A DNA stretch of 64,000 nt from Acidobacteriota bacterium (GCA_003385635.1 QQUY01000001.1:1086001-1150000); one strand, 5' to 3'; positions 32,561 through 42,370 are shown, numbered from the stretch's first letter. The notes: a model not told the origin generated them from the sequence alone. Numbers and translations: made by a program.

Positions 32561-35368
32561 ATGCAGGCTGGAGACAGATTAGGCAGGTATGAGATCAAGG
32601 AACTGGTTGGTTCGGGCGGTATGGGTGAGGTGTATCGGGCCGAAGACGTACAGCTGGATCGTGATGTCGCTTTAAAAGTTCTTCTGCCGGAATTCTGTTT
32701 CGATTCCGAAAGGGTCAAAAGGTTCAAATTCGAGGCCAAAGCGGTTTCCGCTTTGAACCACCCTGGCATCATCACGATCCACGAGATCGTGGAAGAGGAC
32801 GGGAAACTGTTTATCGCCACAGAGTTCGTAAACGGATGTACACTCCGCGAGCGGATCGAACGCGGCGACCTGAGCCTCTATGAGGCGATAAAGATCTCCC
32901 AACAAGTCGCGGATGCCCTTGCGGTCGCTCACGACGCCAACATCGTTCACAGGGATATAAAACCCGAGAACATCATGGTTAGGGTCGACGGTTATTCCAA
33001 GGTCCTGGACTTTGGTCTTGCAAAGCCGATCGTCCAGGCGATCGCCGGCGCCGAAGACGCTACGATTCAGCTGGTAAAGACCCAGCCCGGCCTCGTGATG
33101 GGAAGCGTCAGGTATATGTCACCGGAGCAGGCGCGCGGCAAGGAGACAAACGGAACCACAGACGTCTGGAGCCTCGGGATAGTTCTATACGAGATGATCA
33201 GCGGTAAGAATCCCTTTGATGGAGAGACGATCAGTGATTCCATAGCGGCGCTCATCCACAAAGAACCGGAGCCCGTCGAGGACGTTCCCGAAGAGATCAG
33301 ACGAATTCTTAGAAAATGCCTTAACAAGAGGTCAGAAGAGCGTTACCAGAACATCAAGGATCTGGCGCTCGATCTTAAAGAAGTCCGTTCCGGTATGGAA
33401 CAGCATTCTTCGGGTGAGCATCTTGAGACGGTCGCGCAAGCTGCCGGGCACTCTGGACACAATACATCTGAAAGCAAGACGCTGATCCACAAGACGATGT
33501 CGACCGAGAACCTTACGGAGGCTCAATCAAGCGGCTTCTCGGGCACGAGAGAAAACACGATCGGGTGGAAGATAGGGAGAAGCGTTGTTCCAGCTGCGGG
33601 TATCGTCGTTGTTCTTCTGGCGTTGTTTGCCGGATGGTATCTCGTGCCAAGCTTTTTAGGCTCTACGGCAAAACCTTTCCAGTCGCTTCAGGTTTCACGG
33701 CTAACGGACAATGGGCGGGCGCACTCCGCGGCGGTCTCGCCTGACGGAAGATTCACGGTTTTCGTCGACAGGCAGGACGAGAATCCAAGGCTCGTCGTTC
33801 AGCAGATCGCCTCTGGCAGCGTCGTTGAGATAGTTCCTCCAACGCCTCTCGAGTTTCGACAACCGGTCTTTTCAAAAGACGGCAACTTCGTGTATTACGT
33901 CACGATCGACAGCGGGGTTGGGACCCTCTTCAAGGTGCCGACGCTTGGAGGCAAGAGCACTGAGATCGTTGTCGACATTGACTCGACGCCCGCGATCTCG
34001 TCCGATGAGAAGAAGATCGCGTTCATCCGTCACAACCCTAACACCGGCGGTGACACTGTATTCGTGATGAACGCCGACGGGACAGACCTCAAGCCGTTCG
34101 TTCAAACCAAACAGATCGGCTTTGACAAGCTGACAGAAGCCGCGTGGACCGAGGCTGACGAAAAATTGCTCTTGGTTGGACTAGCCTCGACCGAAACGCC
34201 TATCCAGAAGATGAAGCTGATCGCGCTCGATGCGGAAACAAGCGAGCCGGTCGAATCAACCGAGGTCGAGTTGCTCAATTCGGAAGGGTGGTCCTACGCA
34301 TCAGGGTTCAGCCTTTTGGGCGACGGCTCCGGATATCTTTTTGTCGGAAAGAAGAATGAAGAGGATACCCGCCAGGTCTGGAATCTGAGGATCGCCGAGC
34401 AGAAGATCGATTCTGTCACGACCGATACAAGCGACTATGAATCACTGAGCGTTTCGAACGACGCGGGAATCATCATCGCGACCAAGGCCGATCGCATCGC
34501 CGGCCTGATCGAGTTGGAGCCCGAAGGCAAGGTCCGGAGACAGCTGAAGAGTGAAAGCAAGAATTTCCTTGGCCACTATGGCATTGCACAAATGCCGGAC
34601 GGCAGGATCATCTTTCCCAAGATGAGCGGAAAGAACGTTGACCTCTACCTGCTGGAAAAGGACGGCAGTACCGAAAGGCAGTTGACGAGTGACGCGGGCG
34701 TCAATGTTCTTCCCACAGTCACCCCGGACGGAAGGTACGTCGTGTTTTTCTCGAATAGACAAGAGAAGTACGGTATCTGGAGGATGAACTCCGACGGCAC
34801 CGATCCGATACTGCTGTCCAGCATTCAGAACGGACGCGACTCGATGCCTCAGATCACCGGAGACGGCAACACAGTTATTTTCGCTCGCCAGCTAAATGAC
34901 GGCAGCAAGGGAAAGCTAATGCAGGTCCCGATAGACGGCGGCGAAGCAAAGCCTCTTTTCGAAGGGAACCGTTCGTCCGGTATCCTGCCGCAGATCAACA
35001 AAGAGGGCGATAAACTCGCGTTCGTCGAGTTCAAATACGACGAAAGCACTGCCGAGTTCCTTTCATACATCAAGGTTGCTGACGTTGAGGGCGGAAAGGC
35101 ACAGATGACCGACAATGTCATCGACCGGGAGCTCGGTCATGTCTTCCGCTGGCGACCTGACGATGACGCACTGACGTATATCGACAAGGCCGGGGCCGAC
35201 AATCTCTTCGAATACGTCCCGGGAGAAAAGGAGCCCAAGCCGCTCACCGAATTCGGCGGTGGGATGCTGATGAATTTCATCTGGTCAAACGACGGCAAGA
35301 GCATCTATGCCGTCCGGGGGATGATCAACAGCGACCTGGTCCTGATCCGCGATCTCGCCAAAGCTTGA
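32561..35368 (+). CDS. transmembrane Ser/Thr protein kinase with PD40/TolB-like propeller
   Basis: A 935-residue PknB-type kinase. Glycine loop GSGGMGEVYRA (17-27), Lys39 in VALKVL, catalytic HRDIKPEN (Asp132), DFG at 150-152 and the APE-equivalent MSPEQARG are all present, so it should be active. One membrane span (about VVPAAGIVVVLLALFAGWYLV) separates the cytoplasmic kinase from a C-terminal array of PD40 blades (SPDGRFTVFVDRQ, TPDGRYVVFFSNRQEKYGIWRMNSDGTDP and others), expected to be periplasmic. This is a common acidobacterial signalling design; the ligand is unknown. The two wHTH proteins in this window use similar outer modules. Confidence 0.92.
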   Translation: MQAGDRLGRYEIKELVGSGGMGEVYRAEDVQLDRDVALKVLLPEFCFDSERVKRFKFEAKAVSALNHPGIITIHEIVEEDGKLFIATEFVNGCTLRERIERGDLSLYEAIKISQQVADALAVAHDANIVHRDIKPENIMVRVDGYSKVLDFGLAKPIVQAIAGAEDATIQLVKTQPGLVMGSVRYMSPEQARGKETNGTTDVWSLGIVLYEMISGKNPFDGETISDSIAALIHKEPEPVEDVPEEIRRILRKCLNKRSEERYQNIKDLALDLKEVRSGMEQHSSGEHLETVAQAAGHSGHNTSESKTLIHKTMSTENLTEAQSSGFSGTRENTIGWKIGRSVVPAAGIVVVLLALFAGWYLVPSFLGSTAKPFQSLQVSRLTDNGRAHSAAVSPDGRFTVFVDRQDENPRLVVQQIASGSVVEIVPPTPLEFRQPVFSKDGNFVYYVTIDSGVGTLFKVPTLGGKSTEIVVDIDSTPAISSDEKKIAFIRHNPNTGGDTVFVMNADGTDLKPFVQTKQIGFDKLTEAAWTEADEKLLLVGLASTETPIQKMKLIALDAETSEPVESTEVELLNSEGWSYASGFSLLGDGSGYLFVGKKNEEDTRQVWNLRIAEQKIDSVTTDTSDYESLSVSNDAGIIIATKADRIAGLIELEPEGKVRRQLKSESKNFLGHYGIAQMPDGRIIFPKMSGKNVDLYLLEKDGSTERQLTSDAGVNVLPTVTPDGRYVVFFSNRQEKYGIWRMNSDGTDPILLSSIQNGRDSMPQITGDGNTVIFARQLNDGSKGKLMQVPIDGGEAKPLFEGNRSSGILPQINKEGDKLAFVEFKYDESTAEFLSYIKVADVEGGKAQMTDNVIDRELGHVFRWRPDDDALTYIDKAGADNLFEYVPGEKEPKPLTEFGGGMLMNFIWSNDGKSIYAVRGMINSDLVLIRDLAKA

Positions 35369-35512
35369 TCCGTCGCTTCGCTCCGGAATTTCAATCGCTT
35401 CGCGATTTCAAATTCCAGATTACATATTTCAAACGGATTCAAGCTATTTGAAATCTGAAATTTGCAATCTGAAATTCCGAAGCGAAGCGAAGCGAAGCGA
35501 AGCACTACGTGT
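35369..35512. repeat. 7-bp repeat tract and GAAGC pentamer run
   Basis: Heptamers TTGAAAT, CTGAAAT, TTGCAAT and CTGAAAT at about 35449-35476 are followed by five copies of GAAGC (about 35480-35502). An inverted match (ATTTCAATCGCTTCGCGATTTC) lies at the left end, so the region can fold. It separates two + strand genes. Confidence 0.7.
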
Positions 35513-35526
35513 TATCGTCATAGCCT

Positions 35527-36930
35527 ATGGCGAAAATTTCGTTTTACGGCGGTGTCGGTACGGTCACGGGTTCGAAATACCTGATCGAGAACAATGGAAA
35601 GAAGGTCCTTGTGGATTGCGGTCTCTTCCAGGGCCTGCGGGAACTGAGGGAAAGAAACTGGGAACCCCTTCCATTTGAACCGAAAGATCTCGATGCTGTG
35701 GTCATCACCCACGCACATATAGACCACACGGGATTTCTTCCAAGGATAGTCAAGCTGGGCTTTGACGGCCCCGTCTACGCCTCTCGCGGTACAAACGACC
35801 TCATCAAGATACTTCTTCCAGACTCCGCGCGCCTGCAGGAGGAAGAGGCCGATTATCGAAACAGAAAAGGCCTGACAAAGCACAAACCCGCGCTTCCTCT
35901 GTACGATGAGAATGACGCGAAGGCGGCGCTTGCTTTGGTCAAGGCAGTGCCGAATGATGGGAATCCCATAGAGATATGCGAGGGGATAAACGCGGCTTTC
36001 AATGTCGCAGGCCACATTTTGGGAGCGAGTCTCGTTCTGTTGACGCTTGATGATGCCGCGGACGACGGATCGCCGATCCGATTTCTTTTTTCGGGAGATC
36101 TGGGTCACTACGATCAACCCATCCTTAAGGATCCGGCACCGCCTCCCGCTTGTGAATACCTGATGGTCGAATCGACGTACGGCGACAGACTTCACGACGA
36201 GGTCCCTTCGTCAGACCATCTGGCCAGAGTCATCAACGAGGGATATGAGCGCAATGGTCCGATCCTGATACCGGCTTTCTCGGTCGGCAGGACCCAGGAG
36301 ATCCTATACCTGATTCGCGAACTTGAAGACGAGGGCCGTATACCTATCATGCCGGTCGCCGTCGATTCCCCTATGGCAAAACAGGCGACGCAGGTCTACA
36401 ACCGCTGGAGGGAAGAGCACGACGAGGAATACGCAAGCGTGCTTGCCCGTCAGCAGCATCCGCTAAAAACCCGATCGATGACGGTTACAGGGAACCGTAA
36501 CGAATCGATCGCTCTGAATGACGATACGGGCGCGAGGATCATTATCAGCGCTTCCGGAATGCTTTCGGGCGGCCGTGTTCTTCATCACGCAGTCAGAATA
36601 CTTCCGGATCCCAACGCTACGATCGTGTTTGTTGGGTATCAGGCGGCAGGAACGCGTGGCCGCCAGGTGCTCGATGGAAAAAGCGAGGTAAAGATAATGC
36701 ACAGCATGGTGCCGGTCAGGTGCCACGTTGAAGTGATAGGCGGTTTTTCAGCCCACGCGGACTGGAAAGGCGTTATCCGTTGGCTGAGAGGGCTTCAGAG
36801 CGAGCCGAGAATGGTGTTTACGACACACGGAGAACCCGAATCTGCCGAGGCAATGGCGGGTCACATAAAAGAAGAATACGGTTGGAACGTGATGGTCCCG
36901 GAATACGGACAAACGGTCGATCTGAATTAG
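35527..36930 (+). CDS. beta-CASP metallo-beta-lactamase-fold RNA nuclease
   Basis: A 467-residue protein of the CPSF73/YSH1-like bacterial family. Seen: HAHIDH at 62-67, the third His in NVAGHILGA, the acidic FSGDLG, the beta-CASP region (AFSVGRTQEILYLI, VDSPMAKQAT), GMLSGGR, and the C-terminal HSMVPVRCHVEVIGGFSAHAD with TTHGEPE. All zinc ligands appear present, so an active exo/endoribonuclease is expected. It lies in the cytoplasm; the substrate is unknown. Convergent with the AspA-type gene, with only 4 bp between stops. Confidence 0.92.
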   Translation: MAKISFYGGVGTVTGSKYLIENNGKKVLVDCGLFQGLRELRERNWEPLPFEPKDLDAVVITHAHIDHTGFLPRIVKLGFDGPVYASRGTNDLIKILLPDSARLQEEEADYRNRKGLTKHKPALPLYDENDAKAALALVKAVPNDGNPIEICEGINAAFNVAGHILGASLVLLTLDDAADDGSPIRFLFSGDLGHYDQPILKDPAPPPACEYLMVESTYGDRLHDEVPSSDHLARVINEGYERNGPILIPAFSVGRTQEILYLIRELEDEGRIPIMPVAVDSPMAKQATQVYNRWREEHDEEYASVLARQQHPLKTRSMTVTGNRNESIALNDDTGARIIISASGMLSGGRVLHHAVRILPDPNATIVFVGYQAAGTRGRQVLDGKSEVKIMHSMVPVRCHVEVIGGFSAHADWKGVIRWLRGLQSEPRMVFTTHGEPESAEAMAGHIKEEYGWNVMVPEYGQTVDLN

Positions 36931-36934
36931 GGAA

Positions 36935-37873
36935 CTAATTTGAACCGATGTTGAAAAGCCCGTCGCCCTTGTAGACGACGGGTGCTTCATTAACGCAGAA
37001 CACGTAGCCCGTGATCGGACTATTGACCTTCTTTTGAAACTGACCATAGGGACCGTTTACGTATGCGAGCAGATCCCCTTTTTCCACACGTGCGCCGTTC
37101 CTGACAAGCGGCTGCAGCATGCCCGAACTTCTTGAACGGACCCATTTTGTAGTACTGATCATCTTTGAGCGGCGCCGCGTTACCGGTCCTTCGTCGGGCC
37201 GCATCCCGAGATAAGACATAACACTCAGGACTCCCTTCATTCCCTTGTCAACGACCCGCTGGTTGATGCTTCTCGATTTGCCGCCTTCAAAAACGATTAC
37301 GGGAATGCCCTTCTTGCCGAGCATTCGGCGCATCGATCCTGTCCTCTGTGAACTCGTGAAGATCGTGAACGGCGCGTTGAACGCTTTCGCGAGCAAGAGA
37401 TTTTCTTCGTGCGAATCGTCGAACCTGATCTGGGGGTAGTTGAATTTCTCGTCTGATCCCGTATGCAGATCGACAACGTAGTCTGCGTGCGGGACGATCC
37501 TGGTTGTGATCGAGTTCGCGAGTTTGCTCGCGAGAGATCCGTTCTTGTTTCCGGGAAATGAACGGTTAAGGTCCCTACCATCGGCAAACTTGCGGCTCAG
37601 GTTGAGGAAGGCCATTACGTTGACGATCGGCAGTGCGACGACCGTACCGCAGCTCGGCCGCATTGTTTCGTGAAACACGAGCCTCCTGATTATCTCGATC
37701 CCGTTTACCTCGTCGCCGTGTATCCCTCCCATCACCAGTAAGGTCGGTCCGGGATCTTTCGCACGCTCGATTATTACGGGCACACTTATACGGGTCCTTG
37801 TGTAAAGCGCGGCGACATCCATTTCGAGATATGCCTTCTGGCCAGGCTCCACTTCCGTGTTCAGAATTTCCAT
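36935..37873 (-). CDS. succinylglutamate desuccinylase/aspartoacylase-family zinc hydrolase
   Basis: A 312-residue protein of the AstE/AspA branch of M14-like zinc carboxypeptidases. GGIHGDEVNG gives His52 and Glu55 as zinc ligands; the third ligand is His137 in DYVVDLHTGS. A C-terminal biotinyl/lipoyl-like beta domain (WVRSRSSGMLQPLVRNGARVEKGDLLAYV) is typical of this subgroup. The gene begins 8 bp after rimK in the same operon. In such neighbourhoods it probably trims amino acids or peptides added by the RimK-type ligase; this role is inferred. Confidence 0.88.
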   Translation of the reverse strand: MEILNTEVEPGQKAYLEMDVAALYTRTRISVPVIIERAKDPGPTLLVMGGIHGDEVNGIEIIRRLVFHETMRPSCGTVVALPIVNVMAFLNLSRKFADGRDLNRSFPGNKNGSLASKLANSITTRIVPHADYVVDLHTGSDEKFNYPQIRFDDSHEENLLLAKAFNAPFTIFTSSQRTGSMRRMLGKKGIPVIVFEGGKSRSINQRVVDKGMKGVLSVMSYLGMRPDEGPVTRRRSKMISTTKWVRSRSSGMLQPLVRNGARVEKGDLLAYVNGPYGQFQKKVNSPITGYVFCVNEAPVVYKGDGLFNIGSN

Positions 37874-37881
37874 AGAAAGCG

Positions 37882-38754
37882 CTAAACGTGGCGTTCCACG
37901 TATCTGATTATCTCTTTCGCAACATCTTTCTTCGTCGCCGCCTCGATACCCTCAAGACCCGGCGAGGAATTTACCTCGAGAATAAGCGGACCGCGCGACG
38001 ACTGAAGCATATCCACACCTGCTATCCCAAGGCCCATTACCCGAGCCGCTTTGATCGCCGCATCCTCTTCTTCCTCGCTTAGCGTGATAAGTTCCGCGCT
38101 TCCTCCTCTGTGGAGGTTCGAACGAAACTCGCCTTCCTTGGCCTGCCGCTTCATCGCTCCGACGACCTTTCCTTCGACCACGAACGCGCGTATGTCCGCT
38201 CCTTTCGCTTCTTCTACGAACTCCTGGAGGATTACCCGGGCCTCAAGGCCGTTGAATGCTTCGAGCACCGACTGGGCGGCTTTCTTGGTTTCAGCGAGAA
38301 TGATCCCGAGGCCTTGCGTGCCTTCCAGCAACTTCAGAATGATAGGAGTAGAGCCAAGCATTGCGACCACAGACTCCGTGTCTTTCGAGTAGTTCGAATA
38401 GATCGTCTTGGGCAAGCCAAGGCCCGAACGCGACAAGAGCTGCATGCTTCGAAGCTTGTCCCGCGATTTCACAAGGGCCTGGGATTCCACGGCAGTAAAG
38501 ATCTTTTGCATCTCGAACTGCCTGACGACCGCGGTCCCGAAGAACGTGACCGACGCTCCGATCCTAGGAATGACGGCATCGATCCCCGTGAGTTCTTTCC
38601 CGTTGTAGACGATAATCGGGTTCTTCTTTTCGATCTGAAGCACACACTTTGTATGGTCAACGACGATCATGTCGTGCCGGCGCTTTTCGCCAGCTTCCAC
38701 GAGGCGGCTGGTTGAATACAATCTGGGGTTGGCGGATAGTACTGCGATCTTCAT
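37882..38754 (-). CDS. rimK: RimK-family ATP-grasp alpha-L-glutamate ligase
   Basis: A 290-residue ATP-grasp ligase. The RimK N-terminal domain ([27 protein letters not shown]... [21 protein letters not shown]) precedes ATP-grasp motifs ([60 protein letters not shown]). RimK in Escherichia coli adds glutamates to ribosomal protein S6. Here it is followed by an AspA-like hydrolase and preceded at 31 bp by a retropepsin-like protease gene, a conserved trio. Substrate specificity (S6 or another acceptor) cannot be read from the sequence. Confidence 0.93.
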   Translation of the reverse strand: MKIAVLSANPRLYSTSRLVEAGEKRRHDMIVVDHTKCVLQIEKKNPIIVYNGKELTGIDAVIPRIGASVTFFGTAVVRQFEMQKIFTAVESQALVKSRDKLRSMQLLSRSGLGLPKTIYSNYSKDTESVVAMLGSTPIILKLLEGTQGLGIILAETKKAAQSVLEAFNGLEARVILQEFVEEAKGADIRAFVVEGKVVGAMKRQAKEGEFRSNLHRGGSAELITLSEEEEDAAIKAARVMGLGIAGVDMLQSSRGPLILEVNSSPGLEGIEAATKKDVAKEIIRYVERHV

Positions 38755-38785
38755 TTCTAGTTATAGAATGCGGACAAAATAGCTA

Positions 38786-39238
38786 TTACCTCTTTCTTTT
38801 CATCTTCCTTGGGCTTAGCAGCTCTTTCTTAAGCGGATCGACCAGAAACCGGTAGCTCTTCAAGAACTTCCGCCCGACAAGTACGGTGAATCTCATATCA
38901 CCGCGCTTTGCGAGCGAAACGTCGATCTCGAATTCGTTTCCTGCGAACGATATCGTTGTCGAGATCATAAACCGGAGTTCAGCCTGGCCGTTCGAGCTTT
39001 TCACCGTCTTTTTGCGGAAGTCCGAAAACTTATGGACCTTGCCAGTGAAGTTAGTGTGTTCCGGATCAAGGAATACAACTTCAAGAAGTCCGTCCGGCTT
39101 CAGCCTGTAGTGTTCGCAATGAAACGACGAATTGTAGGCTCCAGTGTCGATCTTCACAGGCAGACCGACTATATCAAGTTCCGGAAAATCGGCGATCTCC
39201 CGGCGGCCGATGACGGGGCGTCTATCTCGTAGATCCAT
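38786..39238 (-). CDS. RimB-like retropepsin-family protease (PF05618 type)
   Basis: A 150-residue protein of the family once named ATP-dependent zinc protease. The aspartic-protease-like VKIDTGAYNSSFHCEH motif (Asp31) points to a single-domain retropepsin fold that would act as a homodimer. VLVGRKFLKSYRFLVDP is the conserved C-terminal block. It is the first gene of the operon with rimK and the AspA-like gene; in Pseudomonas a related protein is called RimB. It lacks a signal peptide, so it is likely cytoplasmic. It may process the same target that RimK glutamylates. Confidence 0.85.
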   Translation of the reverse strand: MDLRDRRPVIGRREIADFPELDIVGLPVKIDTGAYNSSFHCEHYRLKPDGLLEVVFLDPEHTNFTGKVHKFSDFRKKTVKSSNGQAELRFMISTTISFAGNEFEIDVSLAKRGDMRFTVLVGRKFLKSYRFLVDPLKKELLSPRKMKRKR

Positions 39239-39274
39239 AACATCAACAGAAAGGAATGAATATACAGAATAGCG

Positions 39275-39343
39275 GTCTGTTGAGTCTATTCAGTCGGGTG
39301 AGTCTATCGAGTTTGTCGGGTCTGTCGGGTCTGTTGAGTCTGT
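39275..39343. repeat. 9-bp repeat tract
   Basis: Units TGAGTCTAT, CGAGTTTGT, CGGGTCTGT (x2) and TGAGTCTGT follow each other in phase. A related tract lies at 39474-39528. Confidence 0.8.
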
Positions 39344-39368
39344 ACATTTGTTTACTGAGGCGATGGTT

Positions 39369-39460
39369 TTGCCCTGAAAGGGCAACGGAGGTTAGCCCGG
39401 GGGAGGCCGAAGGCGCACCCCCGGGTACATTAGCGAACACCCCCCTTAGCCGCGGAGCGG
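39369..39460. repeat. REP-like palindromic element
   Basis: Three GC-rich hairpins in a row: TTGCCCT/AGGGCAA (39369-39385), CCCGGGGG/CCCCCGGG (39396-39403 with 39418-39425), and CCGC/GCGG-rich at about 39450-39462. The layout resembles dispersed palindromic elements seen in several environmental phyla; that comparison is from memory. Confidence 0.65.
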
Positions 39461-39473
39461 CGACATTTTACTT

Positions 39474-39528
39474 GTCTGTTTAGTCGATTGAGTCTATCGC
39501 GTCTGTTGAGTCTATTGAGTCTGTGGAG
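39474..39528. repeat. 9-bp repeat tract
   Basis: Units such as TGAGTCTAT, CGCGTCTGT, TGAGTCTAT and TGAGTCTGT in phase, related to the tract at 39275. Confidence 0.75.
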
Positions 39529-39582
39529 CAAATCAGAACCGGGAGCGGTAGCGACCGTTCTTAAATCGTTCAAATCTGTCTT

Positions 39583-39686
39583 AACCACAGAGCGGCACAA
39601 AGAGACACTAAGCGACGCGAAGGAGGAGAAAGTAAATGGGCACGAGGGATGCTTTTCCTCCGTGCCCTCTGTGGTCTCAGTGGTAA
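39583..39686. repeat. inverted repeat with ACCACAGAG ends
   Basis: AACCACAGAGCGGCAC on the left (39583-39598) faces CGTGCCCTCTGTGGT on the right (about 39661-39675), giving imperfect inverted arms of about 15 bp. It lies directly beyond the stop of the permease gene at 39698 and could help terminate that reverse-strand transcript. Confidence 0.6.
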
Positions 39687-39697
39687 GTTTTCAAACG

Positions 39698-40963
39698 CTA
39701 TTCGTACCTAAGGCACTCGATCGGATCCAGATTCGCTGCTCTCCTCGCAGGCAGTACGCCAAAGATCAGGCCCACCATCACCGATACGAACAGCGCCAGG
39801 ACAATAGACCAACTTGCGATCGAAGCCGGCAGCGACGGTACCAGCAGCATCACAAGCTGTGCGATCCCGATCGCTGTAACAACTCCGACGACTCCGCCGA
39901 AAAACGTAAGCGTCATTGCTTCCAAAAGGAACTGGAGGACGATCGCTCCCTTCGTCGCGCCGACAGCCTTGCGCACACCAATTTCTTTGGTCCTCTCGGT
40001 AACCGAAACCAGCATGATGTTCATCACGCCAATTCCGCCCACCAAAAGACCGAGACAGGAGATCGCGATCGCCGCACCCCCGATACCGCCAAGAATCGCG
40101 TCAAACTGCTCGATAAACGCGTCAGCTGTTTTAATGTCGAAGTTGTTCGCCTCGCCGTATTTAACGCCGCGTCTCTGCCTCAGTACAGCTTCAGCGTCTT
40201 CGAGTGCGGTCTGGACCTTGTCTGATCTCGCTTTGATAATGTGAACGATATAATCCCTCTGAGGAGCGACCTTTTGGGCAGTTCGAAACGGCATATAGAC
40301 CTTGCGGTCTTCCTCATTCTCTCCAAAGAAACCCGCCTTTCGTTTCTCGAGGACGCCGATCACCTCCCAGGTCATACCGTTCATCCGGACCATCTTGCCG
40401 ACCCGGTCGCCTTCTTTGTCAGGGAACAGGGCTTCCGCCGCGTTTACGCCGAGGACAAGGACATTACGCCTTTGGGAATTGTCGTTCTCTGTAATAAACC
40501 TGCCTTCGGTCAAAACCACGTTAGTGATGTTCATCAGGTTGGGCGTGACGCCGTCAGTCAGCGCCCATCGGTAGTTCCTGCCCTCGTAGATCAGATTGTC
40601 GTCAAAACCGTCGCCGAACGAACCTATGCTTGGCCGGACCATCGAAATATCCTCGATCGCATTTGTCTGGGCCAGAATGGCGGCCGCGTCAGCCTCGGTC
40701 AACGGTTTCCTGAGGCGCTCTTCACGGTTCGGGGGGCCAAATCCGGTAGTCAGGTGGAACGCATAGATATTGTTGGTACCGTATTCCTCGATCATCGCCA
40801 CGATGTTCTGGCGAAGGCCGAGAAGGATCGATGCAACTACGATCGCCGTGATGACACCGACGACGATCCCGAGAATCGTCAGAAAGCTCCGGAACTTGTG
40901 TCCCAAAATGCTCTCCATCGCCATCTTCAGGACTTCTTTGGGTAATGCGCTGGATAGTCTCAT
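39698..40963 (-). CDS. MacB/FtsX-type ABC transporter permease
   Basis: A 421-residue permease. N-terminal span ([26 protein letters not shown]), a periplasmic MacB-type core (about 60-280), then three spans ([24 protein letters not shown], a leucine-rich span near [22 protein letters not shown], and [20 protein letters not shown]). The [17 protein letters not shown] motif and the C-terminal [17 protein letters not shown] are diagnostic. The ATG at 40963 is used; an upstream TTG at 40978 lies within a 7-bp repeat tract. The partner ATPase is not in this window. MacB-like systems export peptides, lipids or signals; the cargo is unknown. Confidence 0.9.
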   Translation of the reverse strand: MRLSSALPKEVLKMAMESILGHKFRSFLTILGIVVGVITAIVVASILLGLRQNIVAMIEEYGTNNIYAFHLTTGFGPPNREERLRKPLTEADAAAILAQTNAIEDISMVRPSIGSFGDGFDDNLIYEGRNYRWALTDGVTPNLMNITNVVLTEGRFITENDNSQRRNVLVLGVNAAEALFPDKEGDRVGKMVRMNGMTWEVIGVLEKRKAGFFGENEEDRKVYMPFRTAQKVAPQRDYIVHIIKARSDKVQTALEDAEAVLRQRRGVKYGEANNFDIKTADAFIEQFDAILGGIGGAAIAISCLGLLVGGIGVMNIMLVSVTERTKEIGVRKAVGATKGAIVLQFLLEAMTLTFFGGVVGVVTAIGIAQLVMLLVPSLPASIASWSIVLALFVSVMVGLIFGVLPARRAANLDPIECLRYE

Positions 40964-41035
40964 TTCTTCATTGACCAATGATCATTGACCAAAGGTCGTC
41001 ATTTACCATTGACCAATGACCAATGACCAATGGTT
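40964..41035. repeat. 7-bp TGACCAA-type repeat tract
   Basis: Heptamers TGACCAA, TGATCAT, TGACCAA, AGGTCGT and TGACCAA (x3) lie immediately upstream of the permease ATG, leaving only the last few bases before the start free of the repeat. Confidence 0.8.
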
Positions 41036-41083
41036 TTAACTGAGCGACAAGGAAAACGACGTTTCATAAAGCCCAACTGTTCA

Positions 41084-41133
41084 AACTCAGTAAACTCAGC
41101 CAACTCAATCAACTCACCAAACTCACTAAACTC
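41084..41133. repeat. 9-bp AACTCANNN repeats covering a stop codon
   Basis: AACTC occurs at 41084, 41093, 41102, 41111, 41120 and 41129, exactly 9 bp apart. The stop codon of the reverse-strand permease gene (41126-41128) lies inside the fifth unit. Confidence 0.9.
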
Positions 41134-42370
41134 TTGTCAACGCGACGATCGGGTCTAGTTTTGAGGCCTTGTACGCCGGATACAGTCCGGCGATTATCCC
41201 GATCAGGCTGGATACTGCCACCGCCAAAATGATGTAGCCAATGGTTATGGTCATCGTGATCTGGAGCGCATACCCGATCAGTTGTGTGACACTTGCCGCC
41301 AAAAGGATCCCGAGAATCCCCCCGAGGACACACAGCGTGCTCGATTCGATCAGGAACTGAAGAAGGATCTGCTTTCTTGTCGCTCCAAGCGCCTTTCTAA
41401 GCCCGACCTCGAAGGTGCGCTCCGTGACGGAGACCAGCATGATGTTCATCACCACGATCCCGCCCACGACGAGCGTGATGAAGGTGATCGGAATTACAAC
41501 TCCCGCGATCGCGTTCGTAAACTGCTCTATTTGTGCGCCGAGATCTTCAGTATTAACGACGCCGAACGTATCTTCATCAGAGCCAATAAGCTTTCGCTTG
41601 TTACGCAGTTTTTCTCTTGCCTCTTCGATCGCGAGCTTTAGATCATCGGCTTCCGCCGACTTTCCGTGCACCTGAATGCCGCCGCCCCACCCGAACATCG
41701 AAAGATGTGTCGAGACCGGGATATAGACGTGTCTGTCCTGCGATTGACCGAACATGTCTCCTCGAGCCTTTTCGACACCGACGACCCGCATCGGGACCCC
41801 CCGCACCTTCAGCGTTTTACCTACGGCTGTCGTATTCGGAAAGTACTTTTCTGCGACATCAGCGCCGAGTACGGCAACCCTTGCAGATCTTTGGACCTCG
41901 TTCGGGAGGATTATCCGTCCATCTTCGATCTTCTTGTCCTCGATAATGAACATGTTCGAGGTCACCCCGGCAACCCTGACGCCGGGCATTTCAACCCCGT
42001 CCTGGTTCAGGTCCTCGCCCGTCATTTTTTGTGCACCGACCTCGGAGCACGTAGTGCATTTCGCCTTGATGTACTCGTACTCGTCCCACTCGATCTTCTT
42101 ATTGCGTTTATTTATGCGCTCGAACTCTTCGTCCTCCATATGGCCGGAGAATGCGATCCTCGCGATCATGAAGTGGTTTGCGCCTAACACAGAAGTGACC
42201 TTCTCCATCACGTAGGAATTGAGGCCGCTGATCGAGGCCCCGACGACGACCACTGACGCGACACCGATGATGACACCGAGAAGCGTCAGGAACGCCCGAA
42301 GCTTGTGCTCGAAGATCGATTTAAGCGCGATTCGGAATGCGTCTGCGTAGAAGGAATAGAGTCTTCGCAT
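41126..42370 (-). CDS. MacB/FtsX-type ABC transporter permease
   Basis: A 414-residue paralogue of the permease downstream. N-terminal span (LRAFLTLLGVIIGVASVVVVGASI), a periplasmic domain with an extra C-x2-C (KAKCTTCSEVGAQ), then three spans. SVTERTFEVGLRKALGATRKQI and the end LYPAYKASKLDPIVALTRV match the family. The pair probably forms a heterodimer that needs an ATPase encoded elsewhere. Transcription runs into the second permease across 160 bp of 7-bp and 9-bp repeats. Divergent from sucD. Confidence 0.9.
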   Translation of the reverse strand: MRRLYSFYADAFRIALKSIFEHKLRAFLTLLGVIIGVASVVVVGASISGLNSYVMEKVTSVLGANHFMIARIAFSGHMEDEEFERINKRNKKIEWDEYEYIKAKCTTCSEVGAQKMTGEDLNQDGVEMPGVRVAGVTSNMFIIEDKKIEDGRIILPNEVQRSARVAVLGADVAEKYFPNTTAVGKTLKVRGVPMRVVGVEKARGDMFGQSQDRHVYIPVSTHLSMFGWGGGIQVHGKSAEADDLKLAIEEAREKLRNKRKLIGSDEDTFGVVNTEDLGAQIEQFTNAIAGVVIPITFITLVVGGIVVMNIMLVSVTERTFEVGLRKALGATRKQILLQFLIESSTLCVLGGILGILLAASVTQLIGYALQITMTITIGYIILAVAVSSLIGIIAGLYPAYKASKLDPIVALTRV

